A stretch of 64,000 bases of DNA, taken from Pseudomonadota bacterium. GTDB lineage: Bacteria > Pseudomonadota > Alphaproteobacteria > Micropepsales > Micropepsaceae. This document shows, in pieces, positions 17,450-25,870 of the stretch (the stretch's first letter is position 1; each line of letters starts with the position of its first letter). The stretch lies in the NCBI GenBank assembly GCA_016201105.1, contig JACQDN010000040.1, positions 33,747-97,746 of the forward strand, written 5' to 3'. The position numbers and the translations under genes were made by a program. Below the pieces are notes generated by a model. It worked only from the letters and a program-made list of their open reading frames with translations. It was not told where the DNA came from and did not search any database.

Positions 17450-17770
17450 ATGCATCCTCGACTATCCCTCCGTTCTTCTCTCCTCGCCGCAGGAGCGATG
17501 GCCGCCACGATTGGCGTTGCGGCAACCGCATTTGCGGCACCGCTCCAGATTACGCCGGAACAGATGGCGACGATGGAGAAGTGCTATGGCGTGGCGCTTG
17601 CAGGAAAGAACGACTGCAAGGCAGGCCCCGGCACGACCTGCGCGGGAACATCCAAGATCGACTATCAGTCCAATTCCTGGAAGCTCGTCCCGAAGGGCAC
17701 CTGTACCAACATCACCACGCCCGTCGGCCAAGGCTCGCTTTCAGAATCGAACGCTCACCTTCCGGCTTGA
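17450..17770 (+). CDS. bufA1: Bufferin precursor BufA1 (DUF2282)
   Basis: 106 residues with a Sec signal peptide (cleavage near residue 29, AFA-APLQ). The mature part has the four conserved cysteines of the family at 45, 56, 64 and 85 ([32 protein letters not shown]). Bufferins are ribosomally made peptides whose cysteines are converted to copper-binding heterocycles by an MNIO enzyme before export to the periplasm. The modifying pair BufB/BufC follows directly. A strong AAAGGAG ribosome site lies 8 bases before the ATG. Expected role: binding copper in the periplasm under SigF control. Confidence 0.93.
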   Translation: MHPRLSLRSSLLAAGAMAATIGVAATAFAAPLQITPEQMATMEKCYGVALAGKNDCKAGPGTTCAGTSKIDYQSNSWKLVPKGTCTNITTPVGQGSLSESNAHLPA

Positions 17771-17779
17771 GCGACCCCG

Positions 17780-18667
17780 ATGCGTACACAGACGCCCCTA
17801 CGCTGTGACGCTCGTGCCCCGATTCCCGCCCGCGCGGGAATCGGGGTCAAGCCGATTCACTATCGCGAACTGCTTTCTTCCAAGCCGGCTCTGGCGTTCA
17901 TCGAGGTTCATCCCGAGAATTACATGGGCGCCGGCGGGCCGCCGCATGCCTATCTCGAAGAGATCGCAAAACACTATCCGCTTTCATTGCACGGTGTCGG
18001 GTTGTCGCTCGGCGGGGACGAGCCGCTTAACCGCGATCACCTCGCACGCTGGCGCGCTCTGGTCGATCGCTACCAACCCGCTCTTGTCTCGGAACATGTT
18101 GCGTGGTCGCGCTTCGGCGAGGTTGCATTGCACGATCTGCTGCCGATCCCCTACACGGCAGAATCCCTGCATATCGTGTGCGATCACATCGACCAGATGC
18201 AGAATGCGCTCGGCCGCACCATCCTGGTCGAAAATCCTTCCACATATGTGACGCTTTCTCAGTCGGATATTCCCGAACCGGATTTTCTCGTCGAAGCGGC
18301 CAACCGCACGGGATGCGGCCTTCTGCTCGACATCAACAATGTCTACGTCAGCGCCGGCAATCACGGCTTCGATGCCCGCAAATGGCTCTCGCGCGTTCCC
18401 GGCGGCCCTGTGGGGGAAATCCATCTGGCCGGCCATTCCCTCATTCGCGACGGCGCTTTTCAAATTCGCATCGACGATCACGGCAGCCGGGTCTGCGCCG
18501 AGGTGTGGGAACTCTATCGCGAAACCGTCGCGCGTATCGGCGCCCGGCCGACGCTCATCGAATGGGACAGCGATGTCCCCGAACTGGCGGTTCTTTGCGA
18601 CGAGGCGAAGCGGGCGGATGATACGGCCGCCGCCGCCGTGGAATTGCGCGATGCTGCCGCTGCGTGA
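17780..18667 (+). CDS. bufB: MNIO peptide-modifying enzyme BufB (DUF692)
   Basis: 295 residues, full length for a multinuclear non-heme iron oxygenase on a TIM barrel. The iron-binding motifs are all present: EVHPENYMG, SLHGVGLSLGG, SEHVAW, HDLLPIPYT, VENPSTY, DINNVYV, EIHLAGH, DDHGSRV and IEWDSDVP. It converts cysteines of BufA1 into oxazolone/thioamide or thiooxazole-type groups with BufC as recognition partner. The start, 10 bases after the bufA1 stop, is supported by the usual PARAGIGVKP N terminus. An exceptional hairpin lies in codons 13-23 (17817-17846). Confidence 0.93.
   Translation: MRTQTPLRCDARAPIPARAGIGVKPIHYRELLSSKPALAFIEVHPENYMGAGGPPHAYLEEIAKHYPLSLHGVGLSLGGDEPLNRDHLARWRALVDRYQPALVSEHVAWSRFGEVALHDLLPIPYTAESLHIVCDHIDQMQNALGRTILVENPSTYVTLSQSDIPEPDFLVEAANRTGCGLLLDINNVYVSAGNHGFDARKWLSRVPGGPVGEIHLAGHSLIRDGAFQIRIDDHGSRVCAEVWELYRETVARIGARPTLIEWDSDVPELAVLCDEAKRADDTAAAAVELRDAAAA
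17817..17846 (+). promoter_or_regulatory. Perfect 13-bp hairpin inside early bufB
   Basis: CCCCGATTCCCGC (17817-17829), loop CCGC, GCGGGAATCGGGG (17834-17846). It is a perfect 13-bp stem with a 4-base loop within the coding sequence about 40 bases after the bufB start. It could lower translation or elongation into bufB and keep the enzyme scarce relative to its substrate, or be an inserted REP-type palindrome that stays in frame. Confidence 0.55.
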
Positions 18668-19427
18668 CTTTCAAGCGGAGATGACCGCCTATCTGCTGTC
18701 GCCGCCCGGTCCGAGCGTGCCGGACTCCTTGCTGGCCCTGCTGCCGTCGGATGGCCCTCACAACCCCAAGCGCTTCGCCGTCTACAAGAACAATGTCTAC
18801 GCCAGGCTTGTAGACGCTTTGCGCGATACGTTTCCGGCCGTTGAACGGCTGGTCGGCGAAGAGTTCTTCCGCTACGCAGCCGTCCAATACGTCGCTCAAA
18901 CTCCGCCAAGGATAGGGACGCTTCTGGCCTACGGCGGATCGTTTCCGCAGTTCCTCAGCACCTTTCCGCCAGCCGGCACGGTTCCGTATCTCAGCGACGT
19001 CGCACGGCTGGAATATCTCTATCTTGAGTCCTATCACGCGCCCGACGCAGCGCCGATCGTCAGCCTGCCGAGCGATCGCGAGCAACTTCGGCCGATGCTG
19101 CATCCGTCGGCGCGGCTGATGACGTCGCCGTTTCAAGTGTCGCGGATCTGGGAGTTGAACAGGAGCGAGGCGACGTTCGACAACGTCACGCTGCCGCAGC
19201 AGCGCGAATACCTCCTCATTGTCCGACCGGAGCGTGAGGTCGAAGTACGCCGTCTATCGCTTGGCGCCTATGCCGCGGTTCTTGCGTTCGCAGACGGCGG
19301 TTCGCTGGCTGCGGCGTATGAAGAAGCCACCTGGGCGAATCCGAGTTTCGATTTCGCGGCGCACGTCGAAACGCTGGCGAAGGCTGGAACGTTTGTGGCC
19401 TTCACCGAACACGACGTCCAGCAATGA
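18651..19427 (+). CDS. bufC: Bufferin modification partner BufC (DUF2063)
   Basis: 258 residues from ATG 18651 (MLPLRDFQAEMTAYLL), which overlaps the bufB end by 17 bases. A later ATG at 18681 is possible, and a longer frame only antisenses bufB. The N-terminal DUF2063 domain is visible at about residues 7-95 (RFAVYKNNVYARLVDALRDTFPAVERLVGEEFFR). Such proteins bind the precursor leader and present it to the MNIO enzyme. The C-terminal half (about 150-258) is a winged-helix-like region typical of the long form. Confidence 0.9.
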   Translation: MLPLRDFQAEMTAYLLSPPGPSVPDSLLALLPSDGPHNPKRFAVYKNNVYARLVDALRDTFPAVERLVGEEFFRYAAVQYVAQTPPRIGTLLAYGGSFPQFLSTFPPAGTVPYLSDVARLEYLYLESYHAPDAAPIVSLPSDREQLRPMLHPSARLMTSPFQVSRIWELNRSEATFDNVTLPQQREYLLIVRPEREVEVRRLSLGAYAAVLAFADGGSLAAAYEEATWANPSFDFAAHVETLAKAGTFVAFTEHDVQQ

Positions 19428-19915
19428 GCAATCAGATGAGCATGAAAAGCAGGAGTTCTCTCAATCCTATCCAAGCCGGGCTGAGGCTCGTGCGATGGCT
19501 GGAAGGCGTGTCGTACGACACGCTGCTGGCGACGCCGGCGCGGATCTTCATCGCCGTCACGTTCTTTCTGTCCGGGCGCACGAAGGTCGACGGACTTCTG
19601 ACTCTCAAGCCCAGCACCTATTATCTGTTTCAATACGAGTACAAGGTGCCGTTCATTCCGCCGCAGATCGCCGCGCATATCGCGGCGTATTCCGAGCATC
19701 TGTTTCCAATGCTTCTCGTCATCGGATTCGCGTCGCGGCTAAGCGCTTTGGCGCTGTTGGGCATGACGACCGTGATCGAAGTGTTCGTCTATCCCGATGC
19801 CTGGGAAACCCATCTCGGCTGGGCCACGGCGCTTGCGTTCATCCTGTTTCGCGGTCCCGGGGCATTGTCGCTGGATTATCTCGTCCGAAGGCGATTCGAT
19901 GGCCCGCGGGCCTAG
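19424..19915 (+). CDS. DoxX-family membrane protein of the bufferin operon
   Basis: 163 residues with four hydrophobic helices in the DoxX pattern (ARIFIAVTFFLSGRTKVDGLLTL, HLFPMLLVIGFASRLSALAL). The start overlaps the bufC stop by 4 bases. A DoxX gene closes many bufferin (gig-type) operons in Caulobacter relatives. Its job is not established; electron transfer from quinol or a role in export or maturation has been suggested for the wider family. Confidence 0.87.
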   Translation: MSNQMSMKSRSSLNPIQAGLRLVRWLEGVSYDTLLATPARIFIAVTFFLSGRTKVDGLLTLKPSTYYLFQYEYKVPFIPPQIAAHIAAYSEHLFPMLLVIGFASRLSALALLGMTTVIEVFVYPDAWETHLGWATALAFILFRGPGALSLDYLVRRRFDGPRA

Positions 19916-19934
19916 GCAAACTTCGGAGGCGCCC

Positions 19935-21305
19935 ATGAACATCACGCCGATCCGTGTCACACTAGCGGCGTTTCTCAGCGTTACGCTCACAACCTGTGCT
20001 CAGCGCTCGTGGAATGCACCGCTTGTCGAGAGCGATCCGGCGCCGCGGTATGACTTCAGCAGCCGTCTTCCGCGCGGCAATGCGCAAAACGTTTTTGTTG
20101 TGCTCGCCTTTTCCGGAGGCGGGACGCGCGCCGCGGCGTTTTCCTACGGCGTTCTCAAGGCGCTGCGGAACACGCCCGTAACGATTGCCGGTCAAACCGG
20201 CTCTTTGTTGGACCAGGTCGACGTCGTCTCATCGGTGTCCGGAGGAAGTTACACGGCGGCTTACTATGGCGTGTTTGGCGAACGCATCTTTGACGACTTC
20301 GAATTAAAATTTCTGAAGCGTGATGTCGAAGCCGGCATGTTAAGCGAGCTGCTCGATCCGCTCAACGACGGATCGCTTTTCAGATCCGATTACAATCGTA
20401 CGGATTTGGCGGCCCATTGGCTGGACTCCAATGTTTTCGATCACAAGACATTTGCGGACACATCGCTCGGGTATTTGCCGTTCATCATCATCAACGCCAG
20501 CGATATCAATACCGGACTGACATTTTCGTTCATCCAGCAGCAGTTCGATTTCTTATGTTCGAATCTAAGTTCCTATCCGATCGCCAACGCCGTGATGGCA
20601 TCCTCTGCCGTGCCGGCTATCTTCGCGCCGATCGCAGTTCGAAACTTCGATGAGGACTGCGCGCAACGACGCGATTCCTGGGTGCCTTATGAGCTGGCGG
20701 TCGATGATCCCTACACCCGCGAGCATCAGGTCGCGCGGGCCCTGGACCGCTACTTCGACCCCGCCCGCATGCCGATCGTTCGACTCCTGGACGGCGGAAT
20801 CACGGATAATCTTGGGGTGAGAGGTTCCATGATGAGTCCGGTGGCTCACTACGGAAATGTCGAGGACATGGCAGGAGCGTTCACGCCGGAAGCATTGGAC
20901 CGCGTGACGGATGTGCTTGTGATTGTGGCCAACGCCCAAGTCTACAATGAATTCCAGTGGTCGCGTGACGGCACCGATCCGTCCATACCCAGCGCCTTGG
21001 TGGCATCCTTCGGCGCGGCGATTGATATTCTGAGCACGGAAACCGTTTCTTTGGCCAGAAGCGGCTTTCAGATGTGGGCTGACAATATAAACGCACGCCG
21101 CAAGCCGGGCGCTCCGCGCGTCAGAGTGCATTTTGCAACCTTGACGTTTGACGACATCAAGGACCCGACGCAGAGAGCGCGGTTCAATGCCATCCCCACG
21201 GCCCTGTCGTTGCCTGCAAAGGATGTAGACGATCTGGAGTCGCTGGCCGGCACACTTGTGGGCCAGTCGCCGGAGATTCAGGGTTTCGTAAAGTCATTGC
21301 ACTGA
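19935..21305 (+). CDS. Patatin-like phospholipase lipoprotein
   Basis: 456 residues from ATG 19935. The leader ends in a lipobox (SVTLTTC, Cys22), so it is probably an envelope lipoprotein. The patatin core shows the oxyanion loop AFSGGGTRAAAFSYG, the nucleophile region VVSSVSGGSYTAAYYG (cPLA2-like SGGS) and the catalytic Asp in LLDGGITDNLGVRG. It should hydrolyse acyl esters of phospholipids. It lies 19 bases behind the DoxX gene on the same strand, so it may be read through from the bufferin operon; a metal role is not implied. Confidence 0.87.
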   Translation: MNITPIRVTLAAFLSVTLTTCAQRSWNAPLVESDPAPRYDFSSRLPRGNAQNVFVVLAFSGGGTRAAAFSYGVLKALRNTPVTIAGQTGSLLDQVDVVSSVSGGSYTAAYYGVFGERIFDDFELKFLKRDVEAGMLSELLDPLNDGSLFRSDYNRTDLAAHWLDSNVFDHKTFADTSLGYLPFIIINASDINTGLTFSFIQQQFDFLCSNLSSYPIANAVMASSAVPAIFAPIAVRNFDEDCAQRRDSWVPYELAVDDPYTREHQVARALDRYFDPARMPIVRLLDGGITDNLGVRGSMMSPVAHYGNVEDMAGAFTPEALDRVTDVLVIVANAQVYNEFQWSRDGTDPSIPSALVASFGAAIDILSTETVSLARSGFQMWADNINARRKPGAPRVRVHFATLTFDDIKDPTQRARFNAIPTALSLPAKDVDDLESLAGTLVGQSPEIQGFVKSLH

Positions 21306-21312
21306 ATTTCGC

Positions 21313-21891
21313 TTAGCGCTCCAAAAGCTGCAGGAGGCCGGCGTAACCTCCCTTGTGCAGGCGCTCTCCGGATACCCGGAAATATTCCGGTCCAGCGGCA
21401 ATACCAACTCCCTCGACGAGCCGGTTCATAAAATTGAAAAGCGCGCAGACCGATATCGCATCGTAAAGCGCCTGGTCGTTCCACCCGGCCGCGTACACGG
21501 CATCGGCGTCGGCGCGGCCCAGGCGAGCGGGCAGGACGGTCAATTTGCGAACATAGTGCAGGATCGGCTTGATCCTGGAATGTACGAGCGCCGAATCGAC
21601 GTTGGCCAACAATGCCTGCAGAACGTCCGGTGCGATGCCGAACGCCTCGGCCGTCACGCTGTGCACGCCGTGGCAGTAGCTGCAGACATTCAGCCCCGAA
21701 ACATACGCAGCGATGAGCTCGCGCTCGCCAATGCTCAGCGGCGATTGTCCGCGCATGAGTTGCTCGTGATATTCGATCAAGGGCCGGGCTGTGGCGGGGT
21801 AGGCGCGAAAAACGTCCAGCAAAGTTGCACTCTCCTGAACATGTTTTAGGAACGGCATTTCCCGGTTCTCCGCCAGATCACGACCGATCAT
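21313..21891 (-). CDS. AhpD-like peroxidase-related protein (CMD family)
   Basis: 192 residues (or 181 from Met12, MPFLKHVQES). The alkylhydroperoxidase/carboxymuconolactone decarboxylase core carries the redox motif NVCSYCHGVHSVTA (CxxCxxxH) at about residues 70-82. It belongs to the uncharacterised peroxidase-related group. It is divergent from the radical SAM gene of the arsenosugar-type cluster. AhpD-like proteins are common next to arsenosugar genes, so a redox role there is likely but unproven. Confidence 0.82.
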   Translation of the reverse strand: MIGRDLAENREMPFLKHVQESATLLDVFRAYPATARPLIEYHEQLMRGQSPLSIGERELIAAYVSGLNVCSYCHGVHSVTAEAFGIAPDVLQALLANVDSALVHSRIKPILHYVRKLTVLPARLGRADADAVYAAGWNDQALYDAISVCALFNFMNRLVEGVGIAAGPEYFRVSGERLHKGGYAGLLQLLER

Positions 21892-22023
21892 AGCGGAAGC
21901 GCAGCGGCATTAGGAATGACGCACTTCGCCGTCACCCCCGCGAAACCTTTGCCCGCGCCGCTACGAATAACCAATAGGAGACACGCCGGAACAATCCGGC
22001 GTGCAGGCGCTGAAGAACCCGGT

Positions 22024-22998
22024 ATGACCAATCTGAATTTGCCCGATCGATCGCGGTCCGTGGACGCGAACAAGTCCACCGCCGAAAGGAAATTCAGCGA
22101 TCCCTACTGGACCGCCAAAGGGGAACGCAGGGCGGTGGTCGAGCCAATCGGCCTGAAGACCCTGTGGTTCAACACGGGCACGCTCTGCAACCTCACTTGC
22201 AAGGGCTGCTACATCGATTCGAGTCCCTACAACGACCGCCTTGTCTATCTGGCGCGCGACGAGGTCCGTCGCTTTCTCGCGGAAGCAAAAAAGAACCATG
22301 GCGGCATCGTCGAAATCGGATTCACCGGTGGCGAGCCCTTCATGAATCCAGACATTGTCGCAATGCTCCATGACGCTCTTTCGTGCGGCTATCGTGTGCT
22401 TGTGCTGACCAACGCGATGACGCCCATGCGGCACCGACGCGAGGCCTTGCTCGACCTCAACACACAGTATCGCGATCGTTTTTCGCTGCGAGTCTCGCTC
22501 GACCATTTTACGCAAGCAGGTCACGAGCGCGTACGCGGCCTCTACTCTTGGGCGCCAGCGATCGAAGGACTGAAATGGCTGTCCAATCGGGGCTTCGATA
22601 TCGCAGTAGCGGCGCGACTTCTGCGCGACGACGAGCAGACGACGCGGTCCGGCTTCAACCGGCTGTTTGCGGATGAGGACGTCGCAATCGATGCCTACGA
22701 ACCACACCGGCTGGTTCTATTTCCGGAAATGGATGCATCGGTTGAGGTCCCGGAAATCTCGGAGCACTGCTGGACGATTTTGGGCAAAAGACCATCCGAT
22801 CTCATGTGTGCTTCATCCCGCATGGTGATCAAGCGCAAAGGAGACGATCGACCAGCGGTCGTCTCCTGCACACTCCTTCCATACGAGGAAGAATTCGGAA
22901 TGGGCCGCACGTTGACTGAAGCGTGCAGGCCCGTGCGCCTCAACCATCCCCATTGCGCGAAATTTTGCGTTCTCGGCGGCGCTTCCTGCAGTGCTTGA
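22024..22998 (+). CDS. Radical SAM enzyme next to arsM
   Basis: 324 residues from ATG 22024. The 4Fe-4S CxxxCxxC is at residues 55, 59 and 62 (LCNLTCKGCYIDSSPYND) and the SAM-binding GGE in EIGFTGGEPFMNPD. The C-terminal part holds further cysteines (ending HPHCAKFCVLGGASCSA) that may bind an extra cluster. In arsenosugar pathways the ArsS radical SAM enzyme adds the 5'-deoxyadenosyl group to dimethylarsenic. The motif context here (FNTGTLCN...) is unlike the ArsS I recall with its DUF3641 tail. It may be an alternative enzyme for that step or act elsewhere. Confidence 0.8.
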   Translation: MTNLNLPDRSRSVDANKSTAERKFSDPYWTAKGERRAVVEPIGLKTLWFNTGTLCNLTCKGCYIDSSPYNDRLVYLARDEVRRFLAEAKKNHGGIVEIGFTGGEPFMNPDIVAMLHDALSCGYRVLVLTNAMTPMRHRREALLDLNTQYRDRFSLRVSLDHFTQAGHERVRGLYSWAPAIEGLKWLSNRGFDIAVAARLLRDDEQTTRSGFNRLFADEDVAIDAYEPHRLVLFPEMDASVEVPEISEHCWTILGKRPSDLMCASSRMVIKRKGDDRPAVVSCTLLPYEEEFGMGRTLTEACRPVRLNHPHCAKFCVLGGASCSA

Positions 22999-23023
22999 CC
23001 GAACGAGAGAAGGCACATCGGAC

Positions 23024-24070
23024 ATGACGGAGAAGCAACACTCACTGGAAGCTATACGACGCTATTACGGCGAGGTCTTGAACTCGTCGGCGGACTTGCA
23101 AACGTCGGCCTGCTGCATCGCCGAGCCGCCGGAGCCCCATATCGCACTCGCACTGGCGAATGTTCACGAGGAAATCAAGACGCGCTTCTACGGATGCGGC
23201 TCTCCCATTCCGCTGGTGCTTGAGGGCGCGCGCGTGCTCGATCTCGGATGCGGCACCGGCCGGGATTGCTACATCCTCTCCCAGTTGGTCGGACCCAGCG
23301 GAAGTGTGGTCGGCGTCGATATGACGGAGAGCCAACTCGCGGTGGCGCGCAAGCACCGCGATCATCATGTAAAAAAGTTTGGCTACGCGAACGTTGAATT
23401 TCGAGAAGGTTACATCGAAGATTTGAACACGGCGCGTATTGCCGACGAGAGCGTCGATGTTGCGGTTTCGAACTGCGTTATCAACCTGTCGCCCGATAAG
23501 CCAAGCGTCCTGCGTGAAATTTTCCGCGTGTTGAAACCGGACGGCGAACTCTACTTTTCGGATATCTTCGCCGATCGCCGCATCCCGCCCGAACTCGCCG
23601 CCGATCCCATTCTTCGTGGCGAGTGCCTTGGCGGGGCGCTCTACTGGGAAGATTTTCGCCGCTTGCTGGCGGACTCCGGCTGCCGCGATGCACGAACATC
23701 GACGCGCCGCCGCGTAGCCATCGCTAACCCAGGGATCGAGGCTCAGCTGGGCGGGGTTGCGTTTCACTCCGTTACCGTGCGCGCTTTCAAGCTGGACTTG
23801 GAAGACCGTTGCGAGGACTACGGCCAGGCTGTCGTCTACAATGGCACAGTGCGTGAAGCGCCCCGCGCATTTGTTCTCGACGATCATCATCGCTTCGATA
23901 CCGGAAAAGTCGTAACGGTTTGCGGGAACACTGCCGACATGATCGCGCGCACCCGTTATGCGCCGCATTTTAGGCTGATCGGCGACAAGTCTACCCACTA
24001 CGGCCTATTCGATTGTACTCCCTCCCGACAAGAGAGAGATGACACTGCTTCGAGCGCAAAGTGCTGTTGA
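23024..24070 (+). CDS. arsM: Arsenite methyltransferase ArsM, arsenosugar type
   Basis: 348 residues from ATG 23024; a GTG at 22991 overlapping the previous gene is the alternative. The N terminus YYGEVLNSSADLQTSACC, SAM motif VLDLGCGTGRDCYILS, and the As-binding cysteines in VSNCVINLSPDKPSVLRE and RGECLGGALYW are classic ArsM features. It methylates As(III) stepwise using SAM. The extra C-terminal region of about 90 residues (VYNGTVREAP...) and a terminal CC are seen in the arsenosugar-cluster forms. Adjacent to a radical SAM gene and near two arsenosugar-type glycosyltransferases. Confidence 0.9.
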   Translation: MTEKQHSLEAIRRYYGEVLNSSADLQTSACCIAEPPEPHIALALANVHEEIKTRFYGCGSPIPLVLEGARVLDLGCGTGRDCYILSQLVGPSGSVVGVDMTESQLAVARKHRDHHVKKFGYANVEFREGYIEDLNTARIADESVDVAVSNCVINLSPDKPSVLREIFRVLKPDGELYFSDIFADRRIPPELAADPILRGECLGGALYWEDFRRLLADSGCRDARTSTRRRVAIANPGIEAQLGGVAFHSVTVRAFKLDLEDRCEDYGQAVVYNGTVREAPRAFVLDDHHRFDTGKVVTVCGNTADMIARTRYAPHFRLIGDKSTHYGLFDCTPSRQERDDTASSAKCC

Positions 24071-24079
24071 GGTGGAGTG

Positions 24080-25147
24080 ATGCTTTCAGCGATCCTTTTT
24101 ATCGCCGCCTTGGCGCTGGCATGGGCCAATGGCGCCAACGACGTGTCTAAAGGCATCGCCGCGCTGGCCGGCAGCGGCGTCGCCAGTGCGCGCACAGCCT
24201 GGCTTCTCGGGACTGCGACGACTCTCGCCGGCGGTATTGTTGCGATCTTTTGGGGAAATGCACTCAGCACATTGTTCGGCGGCGGCTTTCTGCAAGGTGC
24301 ATCGTCCCTCCCGATGGCAGCGGCACTTGCGGCGCTTCTTGGATCGGCCGGATTCGTCCTTCTTGCCACGTGGCGCCGGTGGCCTGTTTCCACAACGCAT
24401 GCCCTGATTGGGGGCATTGTGGGTGCGGCAGCTATCCAGTTCGGCGTCCGGCAGATTGCGTTTCAAGCTATGGCCAGCAAGTTCCTGGTGCCCCTGCTGC
24501 TCAGTCCGTTGTTGGCAATTGGTGTGTGCTGGGTATTGCTGCGCCTCAACCGGGTTCTTGAGGCACACATGCCACAGTGGACCCCAGGTTGCTGCGATTT
24601 TGCCGAGTACAAGCGCGATCCCTTCGCCTGTGCGCCGGGAGGCCAACACGTTTCACCGCTCGTAAAACGCACGTGGCTGCTTCTGCATTGGCTAAGCGGC
24701 GGCGCGGTGAGTTTTGCGCGAGGCCTCAACGACGTGCCGAAAATGGCCGCTCTTATGATCCCGGCCGTGCTGGCTTGGCCTGCGGTCGGGCCGGCTCACA
24801 GTGCGGCACTCGCCGTCGGGCTCACTGCTTTGTCCATGACCGGCGGAGCAATTCTCGGGGGGCGAAGACTGCTGCCGGTGTTGGCCGAACAAGTGTCGAC
24901 GATGACGCCGGCCACCGGGCTGATGGCAAATTTGGGAACTGCCCTCTTGGTCTTGGGCGCGACACCGTTGGGACTGCCGGTCTCGACGACCCATGTTGCA
25001 ACCGGATCTCTGATTGGTGTGCGCGTCGCCGACCGCGCTCCGCCCCATGTAGCCGATGCGCTTCGCACGATACTCATGGCGTGGCTTGTGACCCTGCCCG
25101 CTGCCGCAGTTGTGTCCGCAGCGATTGCATTGGTTCTAGTGCGATGA
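24080..25147 (+). CDS. PiT-family phosphate/arsenate carrier
   Basis: 355 residues from ATG 24080 (GGTGGAG before it). The duplicated PiT signature is present: AWANGANDVSKGIAAL at the start and SFARGLNDVPKMAALM in the second half, with PVSTTHALIGG and PVSTTHVATGS. About ten helices. PiT carriers move phosphate with H+ or metal and cannot fully exclude arsenate. In this cluster it may bring in phosphate/arsenate or export an arsenic product. It overlaps the next gene by 4 bases. Confidence 0.9.
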   Translation: MLSAILFIAALALAWANGANDVSKGIAALAGSGVASARTAWLLGTATTLAGGIVAIFWGNALSTLFGGGFLQGASSLPMAAALAALLGSAGFVLLATWRRWPVSTTHALIGGIVGAAAIQFGVRQIAFQAMASKFLVPLLLSPLLAIGVCWVLLRLNRVLEAHMPQWTPGCCDFAEYKRDPFACAPGGQHVSPLVKRTWLLLHWLSGGAVSFARGLNDVPKMAALMIPAVLAWPAVGPAHSAALAVGLTALSMTGGAILGGRRLLPVLAEQVSTMTPATGLMANLGTALLVLGATPLGLPVSTTHVATGSLIGVRVADRAPPHVADALRTILMAWLVTLPAAAVVSAAIALVLVR

Positions 25148-25869
25148 GGACTCTTTCGCAGGATTCGTCCGATCGCGCGAAATGGTTTCGCCTTTCGCTC
25201 CTGCCGGCGGTATTCGCAATCGCGGTCGCTCTAATTTTTGTCCTTCACCTGGACCGTTACCTTACACTTCACTCGCTGGCGAGCCATCGCGAATGGTTGA
25301 TCGGGCAAGTCGCCCAACATCCTGCGCTCACGGCCATCGGCTTTGTCGCAATTTACCTCCTGGCGACCGTTTTTTCTTTGCCCGGTTCGTCCATCCTTAC
25401 TATGGCGGGTGGATTTCTCTTCGGACTTGTTTTCGGAGCAATGATATCCGTGGCTGCGGCGACGTTGGGTGCCATTGTACTTTTCGTCATAGCGAGGACG
25501 AGTTTTGCGGCCTATTTTCAAAATCGGGTGCAAGGCACAATCGGCAAGCTTCGGTCCGGCTTTGCGAAGAGTGCGCTGAGCTACCTCCTGTTCCTGCGCC
25601 TTGTTCCGATCTTCCCGTTCTGGCTCGTCAATCTTGCGGCGGCTTTGCTGGATGTGCGGTTGCGGACTTTCGTACTTGGCACGTTCTTCGGCATTATCCC
25701 GGGCGCTGCGGTTTACGCCAGCATCGGAAGCGGACTGGGCGAAATGCTGGATCGCGGTCAAACGCCGGACCTAGGCGCCGTTTTCCAGCCTTCCATTCTT
25801 ATTCCCTTGCTTGCGCTGGCCGTCTTGTCGCTGGCACCCGTTGCATACCGTCGTTGGAAGCCCGCCTGA
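25144..25869 (+). CDS. TVP38/TMEM64 (DedA-like) membrane protein
   Basis: 241 residues from ATG 25144, overlapping the PiT stop (ATGA). The SNARE-associated/DedA core is visible as SLPGSSILTMAGGFLFG and the FLRLVPIFPFWLVNLAAALLDVR motif. This family includes lipid scramblases and proton-coupled transporters. It is commonly encoded beside or fused to a mercuric-reductase-like flavoprotein, as here. The role in arsenic metabolism is by association only. Confidence 0.87.
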   Translation: MRTLSQDSSDRAKWFRLSLLPAVFAIAVALIFVLHLDRYLTLHSLASHREWLIGQVAQHPALTAIGFVAIYLLATVFSLPGSSILTMAGGFLFGLVFGAMISVAAATLGAIVLFVIARTSFAAYFQNRVQGTIGKLRSGFAKSALSYLLFLRLVPIFPFWLVNLAAALLDVRLRTFVLGTFFGIIPGAAVYASIGSGLGEMLDRGQTPDLGAVFQPSILIPLLALAVLSLAPVAYRRWKPA

Positions 25870-25870
25870 G

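Noticed and set aside
24577..25143. Upstream extension of the TVP38 reading frame
   Set aside because: Frame overlaps the PiT transporter in another phase; the ATG at 25144 overlaps the PiT stop as expected for a coupled start.
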